The notes beneath the pieces were generated by a model. It searched no databases. It saw only the letters and a list, made by a program, of their open reading frames with translations, and was not told the DNA's origin. A stretch of DNA of 28,742 bases from Sperchopsis tessellata. Lineage: Eukaryota; Arthropoda; Insecta; Coleoptera; Hydrophilidae. The stretch spans positions 1 through 28,742 of the forward strand of contig JAWQRN010000522.1 of assembly GCA_033557685.1 (NCBI GenBank), given 5' to 3'. Within the stretch, counting starts at the first letter, position 1, and every line of letters begins with the position of its first letter. This document shows, piece by piece, positions 1 through 10,658 of this stretch. A program made the position numbers and the translations under genes.

Positions 1-2414
1 TATATATATATAAGTACTTAAATTTATAATAAGAATGTTACTCATCTGGATATAAAAAAATTTAACACTGACCGTTGATTGTTCTTATTCAATGTTAACG
101 GTTCATGACGAGTACGAAAATGGTTCCAAAGATTCCGAGGGACTACCACTGTACTTTAAAATTGTATTGTACAAATTACATTTTTTCATCGTGCTTATTA
201 AAATAGTTCCTAAATTTTTAAAATTTTATATATATATATGCACTTTTCTTATTTACCCTTATAGTTTCTAATCTAAAACGCAACTGACGATGTAAAATAA
301 AATTTTAAAATCTCATTAATTTAAAGAAGCTCAATATGAATATAAAGAATAATAAATTAGATTCAAATGTTTCACCTTACAAAGAAATGAATCTCTGGTT
401 GCGGTTTGTTTGCATAAAGTCGGGCGTAAAGACAATAAATATGGTAAGAGTTAACAGTTATTTGCATTTAACAAGTTTAATGCATTTCTCTTAACTTTGG
501 TATAAGTTCGAAGTATTGGAACATTAGGTAATTTTACACAGTCATCTGCACAATTATTCTTAGTTGATATCAGATAAGTATAGAGAATGTACTTTCTGTG
601 ATAAATGGTGTTGGGGATATAACTGCAATCTTAACACCGCACCGATTTATACAAAAAAGGAAGCTGCAAACTATGCATCTTGCTGTACATGCGTACACTA
701 ATAAAGTATCTAAAACACGTAAGTATTTTTAATGGAATAACTTGTTGTTATCTCAAATTTACAATAACGCGATTTTTATCCTGATTTTCATAACAGGTTT
801 TTGTGACTACTATTTTCAGTCAGTTTTCATGTCTGCGTTTTTTTGACTGTTTTCAATACCAGTAATCTGTTTTGGCCAAATTAATAACCATGGTTTCAGA
901 AATGACGAAAACAAGTAATCGTGGACAACCCTATTTAAAAACGCATACAAATTTAGGAACTGCATTATTTGTTTTATTATTAGTAGTAACAAGTTATATC
1001 TGGTATCCAATAGTTCAATTATTATTGTGACCACAAATAGTATTTTTTTAAACTAAATTTTATGTAATTACAATACTTACTGCTTTAAACAATGAAACGC
1101 TTAAATGTAGAAACAAAAAAAATCATTTAAAATTTGAACTTATGACACTGTATGACATTTTGTATATGTCTGCGTTCGCGAACACGAACTCAAAAAATCG
1201 TACGATGTAATGGATTATGCATGAAAAATCACAGACTATGTTTACCTCCACTTCATTTGAAACCGGTTTCTGTGGGCCCCTTTGCTCAACACGCATATTC
1301 GTTTATCGCTTAAATATCACGCGGAAATTCTAACATAATGCACCGAATATCCACGCATGTCTAAAAGCAATCTTTTTATATTATCACAATAATGTATTTT
1401 CTGGTAAATTTATTTTATAGAAATAAAGAAAAACCATACAAAACGTGTATACAAACGGCGAATTTAAAAAGTAATGTCTGATTCTGTTCAAAGTTTAATC
1501 CTGCGAGACTCGGGAATCAACTTTACTAATCCCGCGAGGTGGTGTAGGGATAAACGTAGTCGTAATTAGAGAACACTCGAATGCAATCACTTAAAACAAA
1601 ATGATTTATTACAATTGTGACTTAAATGTAAAAATAGGGAAATACGGGTCCACCCTTGTCGTCTGGTCACAATGACTGCCTGTGGTCCTAGTATTGCTCA
1701 TTTTCTTAAATACTTCTTATTTAAAAAGTAAAGGGACTATTACAATATTTCTACATGAATTGAACACAAACTGATAAATATGGCTGCGGACATTTTAAGT
1801 TTCTTGACATCTGGGCTGATGCGCTGTGCATAAATGAGAGTTAGGTTGTTTAATATTGATAGTAAAAGTTTCTGTAAAATAAACATTCTAATTTATTTCT
1901 TACGGAAAAATATTCTCGTGAAATATTTAAAATGTATGTCTTATGACATTGACATTTCTGATAAATGTATTTAGCTGTGTACAAGATATTTATATCAAAT
2001 TACTGCATCATACATTATAAAATATTTAATGGAAATTGTGTAAGATTCAAATAATCTACAAAAAACGAAAAAATAGCCTAAGAAATGTAGATAAGTAAGA
2101 ATAGGTAGTGGGCTTTGTTGTGAACTAAGTTTAAATTATAGTATCCCAACGCAAAACCAGTACTTTTGCTGAATTCCTAGAAAATGTTTTGAAAATTTAT
2201 AATATGCCGCCAAGACGCAGTTTGGAGCAAATTAAACAGTTTGTGTTACAGTGTACAAAAATGTGACACATGTGCGCATACCCGGAAATCTCCCTCCAGC
2301 TGAGAGTCTGTCAAAATCCGTGCAGGTTTTAGTTTATCCAATCCTAGTTCATCAAAACAAAGCAAATGTATGTTGAAAAACACTAACAAGAAATTATAGA
2401 AAAATTGGCAGACG
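1..2414. other. Upstream flank of ATG2, no recognisable gene
   Basis: This AT-rich stretch shows no coding region I can recognise. It opens with a short TA microsatellite (1-12) and has another at about 225-238. The part at 1260-1340 and the part at 1500-1720 are less AT-rich than their surroundings. The second contains, on the minus strand, a polyadenylation signal (reverse complement of 1601-1606) and could be an LTR fragment, but no paired copy is visible. The ATG2 promoter and 5' UTR should lie in the last few hundred bases. I see no clear TATA box close to the start codon, so I do not place a transcription start. Confidence 0.5.
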
Positions 2415-2585
2415 ATGTCGTGGTTCCTGCCTTATGTGCCAGAAGGCATTAAAAAAAGAGTGTGTATATATTTGTTACAAAGATACCTCGGACAATTCTT
2501 TGAAGAAAAGTTAAATCTCGATCAGTTATCTGTAGATTTATACAATGGCACAGGCAAGGTTTCGAACGTCAGCCTTGATGTCCAA
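2415..2585 (+). CDS. ATG2: ATG2 exon 1: start codon and chorein N-terminus
   Basis: This exon encodes 57 residues from MSWFLPYVPEGIKKRV to NVSLDVQ. The motif order (a basic amphipathic start, CIYLLQRYLGQFFEEKL, then LSVDLYNGTGKVSNVSLDV) is the signature of the chorein_N domain of ATG2 and VPS13 proteins, and it is closest to animal ATG2. In this family the domain forms the ER-facing mouth of the lipid channel. The ATG at 2415 is chosen because the family begins just here, with MS followed by hydrophobic residues, and no upstream in-frame extension resembles the family. The exon ends in phase 0 at a GTAAGT donor (2586). The reading frame happens to stay open into the intron until 2804, but that extension resembles nothing in the family. 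Confidence 0.93.
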
Positions 2586-3959
2586 GTAAGTTATTTGTTT
2601 AAATTTGTCTATTATTGTGGCATTGACACACGTCTTTTCCTTTACGAAAATTTTGTGCGTATTGTCATTTCTGCGTTTCATGTTTTTCTCGTGTGTAAAA
2701 ATCGTCCATTGCTGGTAGTAATGGCCACAAAACATAACAAAGTAATGTTGGTATACTTGAATCGTTGGAGCAGAACTTCGCACAATATTTTTGTTTTTAA
2801 TTGATTTATTTTAAGATTCCTGTTTATGCAAAGTTAACATTTTCCAGCAACAACACAATATGAATATTTAAATTTTATATCCTTGTTCTGTCTACATTGA
2901 TACCTATATTTTTAGTAGTAATTTATTGAACAATTTTAAAAAGGTTATGTTTAATTTATAGTAACTATTCATAGAATATGAGACAAATTGAATTCTTAAT
3001 CTAAATAGGTCTCTTTATTAATAATTGTATTAAGATTTATTTGAATGTTAGTACATATAAATATTCTACAAAGCGAGAGAGATAAATGCTTGTTTCTATT
3101 ATATATTATGTATTCAATATGTACTGCATGTATTTGTTATCTTACTATTTCCCCAACTTATTTCCTTTTTTATAACTAACTTTTTAATAACCATTCAATC
3201 TTATATATGATGTTCATTGAGACACCTACATGCCCATGTAGTTCAGTGCCAGATATTTGGAGTTATCATTTTAAGGTGGGTATTCAAACCCTATTGTACT
3301 TATGTTACAAGAATTTGGAGGCTTCTGTGCGAACTGTTGTGCTAGAGTCCCTCCCATTTCAAAAACTTATATCTTCAAGGATTAATACTTAATACAATTG
3401 TTGTGTTAGTAAAAATTGGATATTTTATCATCTGAAAAAATGTATCTAAAAATACAACACTAAATTATAGCATAAAATTGAAAATATCTAAAGTTACACA
3501 GAATTTTTTCTTAGATTCTTCTTTAACATAAATTTTAATTATCTTCGAAATAGTGTTAGTGTTGTCTATTTTCAATTAATGTTTTAATTTTTCCTGAGAT
3601 ATTGTGCTTGAAAGGTAAGTTTTAATTGTGATTGATCATTTGCAAGTAGTTATGGTTAATGACAGGCTCAAAAATAAATAAGAAGCTGAACATATATCTG
3701 GGAGACTTTATTTATTTTATTTTTTAAAGTATACCTGAATCATAACAAAAATGCAGTAATTTAATTGATTAGTTATAAATTTCGTCATTAGCTGCAAGAC
3801 ATGATTCACAGTAGCATTCTGAGAACTTAAAAGATATTCGTACAAATTTTTCTAAGATTTTTGATAATCTTAAAATTAAAAACTTTAATTGATTGTTTTA
3901 ATAATCAAATCAGTTAAACCAGCAACTAAGTGGCCTTTAACTCCATAAAAATTATTATT
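2586..3959. other. Intron 1, proximal part, nothing recognised
   Basis: This is AT-rich intronic sequence after the exon 1 donor. Short reading frames occur, for example at 3207-3392, but none resembles a known protein and none has the splice context of an ATG2 exon. I see no repeat structure here that I can delimit. Confidence 0.4.
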
Positions 3960-4320
3960 ACGAAACTACTTCAGAGTAACTACGCCACTGACCGTCCAGA
4001 ATATACTGACCTTCGTTCGACCCCACCGGGTGTTGCAAGGTGATTGGTCCACCGGCTGCTTCAAAAAGGTTACGAAAGTGCCCATGAAGTTGGGAACGTC
4101 TCTTGCCCGCATATAAACCGAAGGACCCGGCCAGTGGACGGAGTTAAAGTCGTTACCCCGTTACAAATCTCGCACGGCCCAGCGCGAAGCATGAAATATA
4201 ACCATTAGAATACAGTTATATTTTTTATCTTTGTGTTAATGTAAAATAAGTACTTTAAAATAAATACATTTTAAACTTGTTGAACTGTTATTTGTGAACC
4301 TGTATAAATATTACATTATT
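3960..4320 (+). mobile_element. Candidate solo LTR or other promoter-bearing repeat
   Basis: A GC-rich block (about 3980-4190) stands out sharply from the AT-rich intron. It carries CATATAAA at 4109-4116, which could be a TATA box, followed by GC-rich sequence and then by a polyadenylation signal (AATAAA at 4260-4265) with T- and GT-rich sequence downstream. The order TATA box, GC-rich leader, poly(A) signal is what an LTR (U3-R-U5) would show. I cannot find a partner LTR, internal retroelement genes or a target-site duplication in the window, so the ends are approximate. An unrelated promoter or a fragment of another repeat is also possible. Confidence 0.3.
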
Positions 4321-5125
4321 AATATTTAGTATATTTTTTTCATTACATTCCAATACCAAGTAGATACCTAATGTCAATAACTAAGTCATCGATATTTTCA
4401 ATGTGGTCTGAGTGGTATTAACTAAAAGTGGAACAGATTTAATTTCTATCATTATATCATTTAATAGCGAGTTTGATAATACATAATTAAATGTTCGTTT
4501 TGTCAAATCAACAACTAACAAAAAATGTTTGAATCAGTAGACAGTTGTATCAAAAATAAATTTAAAAAATTTTCAAAGCACATATGTGTGTACACCTCCT
4601 GCTATACGACCCTGCCCTACTGATCTTAATTTTGTAGATGATTTTATCAATTTATATCTAATTCCATGGATATATGTAGTAATAATATCTTTCAATGTTT
4701 ATATATTGTAGTCCTTGCATGTGTGTCCCATTTTGGATGGTAAGAAATGGTAAACTCTATTAATAACAGAGTTAGAAAAACTATCTACTGCTTGGTGATC
4801 CATTATGCTGAGAAAATTAGAATGGACATAATTGACATTAAATATTTATTATCATTTCTGACCTACCCAAAGATATTGAAAAATTCGACTTTTAACAAGT
4901 TCTTGTAATTCTGATATTTTATAGATATTTGAAAATAGTTTAGTAATTTTCACTTATTAGAACAATTACATAGGCGTGTCAAGAAAATAAATTTTTTCAA
5001 AATTATTTAAGTTTTGACACAAATTGTATTTTTTAAATTATGTCGAAATTTATATATGATGAAAGGACAATTTTTTTTATGATTTAATATTTTTCATCTG
5101 TATTGTTTTTCTTTAAGTTATTGTC

Positions 5126-5701
5126 ATATGTTTTGAAAATAATTCCTTGATTTATTTTACATATTATGTTAGTGACAATATATCTTATATATAATAATAT
5201 CAGAAAAAAATTGTAAAACATAGAAAGAAATGTATTAAACAAAATTATTAGAGACATAAAACATTATTGCAGGTGCTCAAAATACACCATGTTGAACTAT
5301 GCATTAACAGAATTTACAGTATGAATAGACTTAATTCTCAGAAAAGCTGCTTTTAACTTATTTCTCAAATCTTCAACAACTTTGTTTTCTTTCGTATAAA
5401 TTTAATATTTTATATATGTTTTGAAAATAATTCCTTGATTTATTTTACATATTATGTTAGTGACAATATATCTTATATATAATAATATCAGAAAAAAATT
5501 GTAAAACATAGAAAGAAATGTATTAAACAAAATTATTAGAGACATAAAACATTATTGCAGGTGCTCAAAATACACCATGTTGAACTATGCATTAACAGAA
5601 TTTACAGTATGAATAGACTTAATTCTCAGAAAAGCTGCTTTTAACTTATTTCTCAAATCTTCAACAACTTTGTTTTCTTTCGTATAAATTTAATATTTTA
5701 T
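5126..5701. repeat. Perfect 288-bp tandem duplication
   Basis: The units 5126-5413 and 5414-5701 are directly adjacent and I found no mismatch between them when comparing them base by base. The unit covers the last part of the transposase relic and its 3' flank, so the C-terminal coding remnant is present twice. The single bases on either side (5125 versus 5413, 5415 versus 5703) differ, which fixes the repeat length. Complete identity beside a coding remnant full of stops means the duplication is much younger than the element, or that it is an assembly artefact. Confidence 0.95.
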
Positions 5702-6360
5702 AATGATCCGTACTAAGAAATCCAATGGGGACTGATCTGGTGACATTGGTGGTCATATAATTGGTCTAAAAGTTCCAAGCTATTGGAAAAATATTTGTTT
5801 AAATAATTTCGTATGGCTAGAACTTTGTATGGTGGGGCGCCGTCCACGATGTTCTACTTGTTTAAAATCATGTAAAAACACCTTTAAGTTAGTATCTAAA
5901 TGTTCTTTATATAGTGCAATGTCCAGTCTTTCATATCAGATTACATTAAATCCAAATTTTCCTTGCTTGCTTCTAGTATTTACAACATGCAAATTCTTAT
6001 TTGGTTGTACCTATCAAATAATTATTCCATCACTTGATATATGCGTTTTATCCATCCAAGTAATGGTTTGTGGAAACATTGGGTTGTCATTGCATATTTT
6101 AATAAACCATTGGCAGAATTCGAAACATCCTTGGAAATTATCAGAATATATACTGTGTGGAACACTAATTTTATGTGGCTTATACTTGTGTTTTCAAAAT
6201 TTTATATGATCTTGTTTATATTATACTGACATATTTCTCTAGCTGTCCATAAGAAGTATTTAGTTCAGCTTCAACGTAACCCAGTATTTTAACTATGTCC
6301 TGCTCAAAATTTTCGTTCGTGTATATAATAGGTCGTGGTTTACAGGATGATTCAAAACTT
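5275..6360 (-). pseudogene. Decayed DDE transposase (IS630/Tc1/mariner superfamily)
   Basis: Conceptual reading of the minus strand gives, in family order, fragments interrupted by stops and frameshifts. They are an N-terminal helix-turn-helix remnant near 6340-6240 (FEQDIVKILGYVEAEL), CQWFIKICNDNP near 6110, WMDKTHISSDGIII near 6035, DGAPPYKVLAIRNYLN near 5850-5795, and PDQSPLDFLV near 5740-5712. The last two match the conserved DGAPPHY and SPDLSPLDF blocks, whose second aspartate is part of the DDE catalytic site. The C-terminus (VVEDLRNKLKAAFLRI and a final FEHL) lies in the 288-bp repeat and so appears twice. The gene cannot make a functional enzyme. Reading frames on the opposite strand here (5829-6209, 6041-6229, 6295-6561) are shadows. 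Confidence 0.75.
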
Positions 6361-6984
6361 ATTAAATTGCTTACCTGTCTACAATACAATTTTACATTTT
6401 TAACTGCTTCGACAGTCGTATTTTATGTGTCGATTATTGAAATAATTCAAAACTTATTTTGTAAAAAAGTTTATTCTCAATACATATACTTGAAATTGAA
6501 TTTTTTTTATTTGTTTTGTTTTAGTAAAATATCATCAAGGAGTAGACATAATGTAATATAGGAATTTATAATATTCGAGATACATTGTCAATACCATAAT
6601 ATGTAACAGCAATCAAGATATTATTTGTAAAACATTTGACACTTGGCCCACCAAAAAAACATTTTTAATCATCTTAAAGACAAAACAATATGACAAATTA
6701 TGCATCATTAAAATAAGAAAAAAGCTCTTAATTCATTAAAAGAAATTACAATATAAATTTGTTTCATAACTTCAATAATTTTGTAATGTAAATTGTAATT
6801 ATTTTTAAAAGTGAAAATGTTTACACTATTTTTGAATATTTGTATCAATACTTCACAAACACTTGTCGACCATATTAATTTTCTGAAAAAATTGGATCAA
6901 AGTAGTAGTTTTCCTCTAGCTCTGTTATTAACAGAGTTTACTATTTAGTACCATACAAAATGGGGCTGTACAATAGGTACAGAA

Positions 6985-7480
6985 CCCAAATCATCCGTTT
7001 TAACATAGGTTTCAGTATGAAAAGGACATCCAATGTGGGGTTTGCACAGGATGTTGTAGCTGGCCCTCTATTTTTTGTATTATTAATAAACGATCTATCT
7101 GAAAACTTGAAGAAAAATGCAAGAGCATTTTGTATTTAGAGACTTAATAAACCTAGTTGAAATAGAAAAGGTTGGTTCTCGTCTAATAGCTTGACACTGA
7201 GTAGAGTTGGTTTTTCATACCAAGCAACCTATGTGGAGTAGCAGCTTGTGATTTCCTGCAAGTTCAGAAGTTTACTAAATACTAACTGAAGGTGATATTT
7301 TCCAGTCGCAAAATAAGAGATATTGTTTACACCAATACTATTCACAAATTTGCTTTTTCTTCTTGTATAATACTAAAAGTAATCTTTACTAAGTAGCTAG
7401 CACTCGAAATAGAAAAGACTGTACTAATACAGAATACCTGTCCTGTAAGAACTCATAAGGCAAAATACTTCCTTGTTCAG
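6985..7480 (+). pseudogene. LINE reverse transcriptase relic (+ strand)
   Basis: The + strand reads through a degraded reverse transcriptase segment. SNVGFAQDVVAGPLFFVLL followed by INDLSENL (about 7030-7110) corresponds to the conserved block VPQGSVLGPLLFLLYINDL of Jockey/CR1-type LINEs. WFSSNSLTLS near 7170-7200 corresponds to the WFSSNGLTLN block downstream of the catalytic YADD, which itself is lost. A segment near 7400-7480 (TRNRKD, then CPVRTHKAKYF in another frame) may be the C-terminal HNTRN region. It lies just outside the right end of the Tc1/mariner-like element. Stops and frameshifts are frequent, so it is dead. Confidence 0.55.
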
Positions 7481-8835
7481 CTTTTCTCTTCCTTTAGATA
7501 CTATATCACAATATACAGATTTTAAAATTTCTTACCTAAAAGATTGTAGATTACTGATTTTTATAGGACCAGTAGTTAATGAAGTAGATACTAAACAAGG
7601 AAGGTCATCTCTGTTATATTCTTTTCTTTGTCAACTACTGCAAGGCCAGTTTTTTTTATTGATTTTGAGGAATATATCTTTTAGTTATTATTTCTTATTA
7701 CTCTAGTACAAGTGGTGTCAATTGATTTTTAGATTTTTTTATTGTAAAAGTTCACCGTTGCTCTATTAAGTGAACAGAAATAATAACAAGTAAAATATGT
7801 ATATAAATATTGAATTTTTCAATATAAACACTTTCGTTGATGCACTCAAAATTAATAGATACATAGATAATCTAAGGCACAAGAAAATATATTTTAAATA
7901 TCATTCCACAAAACAGGCTATGTGCAGAGAGTTCAACAGTTTTGTTAGAAGAGTTAAACGTAATGTTAAAAACAATTGTTTTGATTTAAGTACGAGAATA
8001 TTTTTTATGAAGATTTAACATAGATTTAGACATATTTTACATGTAATGACTTATTATATTAAATTTTTTACACTTGTTTAAAAATCCCTATCGTGAGGTT
8101 TATGAAAAAAGTAACGAGTATCAGATATATTTAATACTTAGTACCAAAAGCAACAAATATTTGAGTATCGAATATTTTATTAATGAATACTAAAAGCAAC
8201 GATTACTTTAATAATGGATAGGTAAGTAACAAATATAAAAAATAATAAATACTTAAGTGGGGAATACTCCTAATTAGTACTGATACCTTAAAGTAACAAT
8301 TTCATCTATCTTTATTTTTTAATGTGCTAGGTCTTACTGTATTCAAAAATCAAGTTACTATATTATTCATAAGTTGAGATAAAATAAAACGAAATCAGTT
8401 CAGATGCCTGTTGGAGACAACAGCGTGTTTGTTTACATTATCGTATGCTATTGAATTTTTTTTTATTTTTGGCCCCCCCGCCTCTTGACTTCAGTGCAAC
8501 CCATGATTAAATTTTTTTCGAATCCTTTGAATTACATTTGATGTTATCTGTAATTCTACAACTAAAATCTTTGATAGGTTAAGGAACAGTTTGGTACACA
8601 CGCAATTTCATGTAACCCTATGAAAAGAAACTTGCAAGGTTGTGCCTAAATTGTGTGGTTAATACGGATCTGACAAGGTTTCTTTGTTGATAACACTAAA
8701 CGTAAAATTTAGCTTTAACATCATTAAGTAATAATATTCCTTACAAATGAGGGCAATGTGCCAAAATAAAGTTTAAAAGTATAGCTGTTGTGTATGCTGA
8801 AGGTGCACTATCTTATTTTCAAGTGAAATATTACT
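7481..8835. other. Intron 1, central part, no gene recognised
   Basis: This AT-rich sequence contains two stop-free frames (7473-7706 and 7797-8018, + strand) that resemble no protein I know. Around 8105-8300 the motif family ACTTAGTACCAAAAGCAAC / ATACTAAAAGCAAC / AAGTAAC recurs, as in some short DNA-transposon derivatives, but I cannot define ends. A homopolymer oddity (a T run, then GG and seven C) sits at 8461-8480. Confidence 0.4.
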
Positions 8836-8839
8836 CTAA

Positions 8840-9405
8840 ACTTTTTTATAAGGTAGAGAGTATATATGGTCCCACATACGAAACTCTTCCCATTTTTTTG
8901 AAAAGATTCCTAGTATAAGACTAGTTCGCACAGACTTAATATTCAGGTTTGATGTCAAATCCCTTCTCATTAGTACACCCGTTGATGATGCTATTACCAT
9001 CATCAGAGACAGGAGGGATTCATCCCAAGATATTGAGGCGTTGACAGAGGTTTGTGTTAGTTCCACATATTTCTTATTTAGGGACCATTTCTGCGAATAA
9101 AATTCTGGAGATGCTTTGGGTTCCCAATTGTCCACTGATGTTGCCAACATTTTTATGGGGGCATTTAAACAATCGGCAATATCATACTCTGATATTTAGA
9201 TCAAATGCTGATTCCGTTCCGTAGATGACACAATTGTTATATGGTCACTGGGAAGAGGTGCACTAGAGGCGCCTTCGTTAATCACATAAATTTCCAAAAC
9301 CCCAATATTTTTTTTACGATGCAGATTAAGTCATCAGACATCCTTCTTTTCTTAGATGTATTGTTGAAACATAAATCTGATGGTTCACTCCTTCATTCTG
9401 TTTAA
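8840..9405 (+). pseudogene. Penelope-type reverse transcriptase remnant
   Basis: Fragments in family order are YGPTYETLPIFLKRFL (about 8865-8910), FRFDVKSLLISTPVDDA (8942-8992, the FDVVSLFT catalytic block), an IRDRR segment, CVSSTYFLFRDHFCE (about 9053-9097), GDALGSQLSTDVANIFM (9109-9159), FRSVDDTIVIW (9212-9244, containing the catalytic VDD) and FLDVLLKHKSDGSLLHSV (9349-9402). These match the RT palm and downstream blocks of Penelope-like elements. At least one frameshift lies near 9265 and several stops interrupt the frame. The 104-codon minus-strand frame at 8836-9150 is antisense to this remnant. Confidence 0.75.
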
Positions 9406-9594
9406 CCATCATCATTCCTATTCAGTGATGTGCTGCTATGGGTTTGCACCAATAGCTAAAATAATTGTAGTTCATAGAGCTAGTTTTTTAAATTCTGCAA
9501 GTAAACATAGTAGACATTTTTAAATTTCAAACTTTAATGCTATAGTGTAAAAAAAATGTTTGGTTTTATTTACTATATACTGTCTGATGATTGT

Positions 9595-10010
9595 TTTGAG
9601 GACACCTAGTGTAAACATCGGCCCTTGTAGGGTAAGTCAGAAAATGATGAAAGTGATTCATAAGTTCAAAATCAGTGTAAATGATTTTAGAACAATACTA
9701 TCAATAGTGGCTCAGAAGGCACCATCAATCATCTGATGATAAATGAGTGAAACTATCAAATGAAAATCAAAATGCTGTATGTAATGTATAATATAAACAA
9801 AAGTCGTTTAAATTTACTCGTCTTGGTCATATAACTGAATCAACCATGACTGAACATTGTCATAAAACAAGTCATATAATTATGTTTGAAGATACCAAAG
9901 TCTTGGCTAGAGAGCTTTTATTTTTCTTCAGAAAATTGAAAAAAGCCATTGAGGTGTATAATCACTTTAACAATATTAATAAGGATGATGGTTTTCAACT
10001 TCTAATCTTT
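9595..10010 (+). pseudogene. GIY-YIG endonuclease remnant of the Penelope-like element
   Basis: RTPSVNIGPC near 9600-9630 corresponds to the LRTPGVYSIPC motif that opens the GIY-YIG domain. After a badly decayed middle, TEHCHKTSHIIMFEDTKVL (about 9848-9905), then ELLFFFRKLKKAIEVYNH and NKDDGFQLL (to about 10003) match the AEH..TGH..F...KVL and REAIEI..H.NNFNRD.GY.LS blocks that follow it. This places the domain at the expected distance downstream of the RT and in the same orientation. It is not functional, since the central catalytic part is unreadable. Confidence 0.65.
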
Positions 10011-10080
10011 TGAAGGACCCCTGGCTCGTTTCTAACCTACAGTTTGTAGTAACAATCTGAATGGAACTGTGCTGCCCTAG

Positions 10081-10260
10081 TGCACATCTTCAACTCTAAT
10101 CATTTCCTATATAAGCATGATCCGCTGAGTACAGATCGGTGTGTTGAGTTAATTTATTAAGTGACATCACTCATGTTGAGAATGTTGCAATAGTGGATGA
10201 AACGTCGGTTTTATAGAGCATCTACACGATTTCCACATGGAAACAATTCATATTTATAAT
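10081..10260 (+). repeat. Penelope-type terminal repeat, copy A
   Basis: This is the 3' end of the Penelope-like relic. The 3' core GTGGATGAAACG (10193 onward), CTACACGATTTCCACATGG and AAACAATTCATATTTATAAT recurs at 22592-22660 and, in reverse, at 28695-28742. An internal segment (10141-10173) also occurs at 22540-22573 but in the opposite orientation relative to the core. Confidence 0.7.
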
Positions 10261-10658
10261 TTTTTTTTAAAGTGTGAGCTCCATAATTAGTTTGTCCAAT
10301 GTAATGATTATATTGTATGATTTCTTGTGGAGTAGGATCTATAATTAACTATCCATTATCCAAATAAACACATTTTTAGCACAAAGCAATTATATGCATC
10401 TTGTCATACAATATTTATATTTCTACTAGTTCTTTTTTGGTTTCCCCGAGAAATTTGCCATTGCTTACAATTTTTCTATTTGAGTGGTAACAAATTAATT
10501 TATAGAAACCGTAATATCATCTATAAATTGGCAATATGCTTAAAAATTATTTATTATATTTAAGTAACTCATAACTCCTCAGTTCAAAGATTATTTAGGC
10601 AATGTTATATGAGGTTATATGTTCTTTACAATTTAAAGTCTCTTTTTTTTTATTTCAG

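Larger units (their letters stand above)
4718..6968 (-). mobile_element. Tc1/mariner-like DNA transposon with long terminal inverted repeats
   Basis: The two ends are imperfect inverted repeats. The left end (about 4722-4840) reads CCCATTTTGGATGGTA, then a segment with TAAACTCTATTAATAACAGA. The reverse complement of the right end (about 6968-6860) reads CCCCATTTTGTATGGTAC, then TAAACTCTGTTAATAACAGA, and the similarity continues inward for some 100 bases. The right end is followed by TA (6969-6970), the target duplicated by IS630/Tc1/mariner elements; on the left the corresponding dinucleotide appears as TG, presumably mutated. Between the ends lies a decayed transposase on the minus strand. 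A perfect 288-bp tandem duplication inside lengthens the element; without it the length would be close to 1.96 kb. The left boundary is uncertain by a few bases. Confidence 0.75.
8840..10260 (+). mobile_element. Penelope-like retroelement relic (RT plus GIY-YIG)
   Basis: The + strand carries, in order, a degraded Penelope-type reverse transcriptase (about 8840-9405), a degraded GIY-YIG endonuclease region (about 9595-10005) and a 3' terminal sequence (10081-10260) that recurs twice elsewhere in the window. Penelope-like elements are distinguished from LINEs and LTR elements by exactly this RT followed by GIY-YIG arrangement. Frameshifts and stops break every domain, so the copy is inactive. 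The 5' end is not visible; sequence before 8840 is not recognisable as part of the element. The copy lies in sense orientation in ATG2 intron 1, ending 0.4 kb before exon 2. Confidence 0.75.

Noticed and set aside
816..1034. 72-codon minus-strand frame upstream of ATG2
   Set aside because: No motif, ordinary AT-rich composition, no splice or promoter context.
1480..1720. Antisense solo LTR upstream of ATG2
   Set aside because: A minus-strand AATAAA and higher GC content are suggestive, but no ends, target duplication or second copy can be seen.
2538..2783. 81-codon minus-strand frame overlapping exon 1
   Set aside because: Antisense to ATG2 exon 1 and intron sequence, with no recognisable domain.
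5829..6561. Plus-strand frames of 62-126 codons
   Set aside because: They run antisense to the transposase remnant and have no motifs of their own.
8836..9150. 104-codon minus-strand frame
   Set aside because: It is antisense to the Penelope-type reverse transcriptase blocks on the + strand, which match the family in order; the minus-strand product resembles nothing.
9730..9765. CTGATGA...GAAAC resembling a hammerhead ribozyme core
   Set aside because: The bases between the two boxes do not form stem II, and no stem III or cleavage-site arrangement is visible; it lies inside decayed GIY-YIG sequence.
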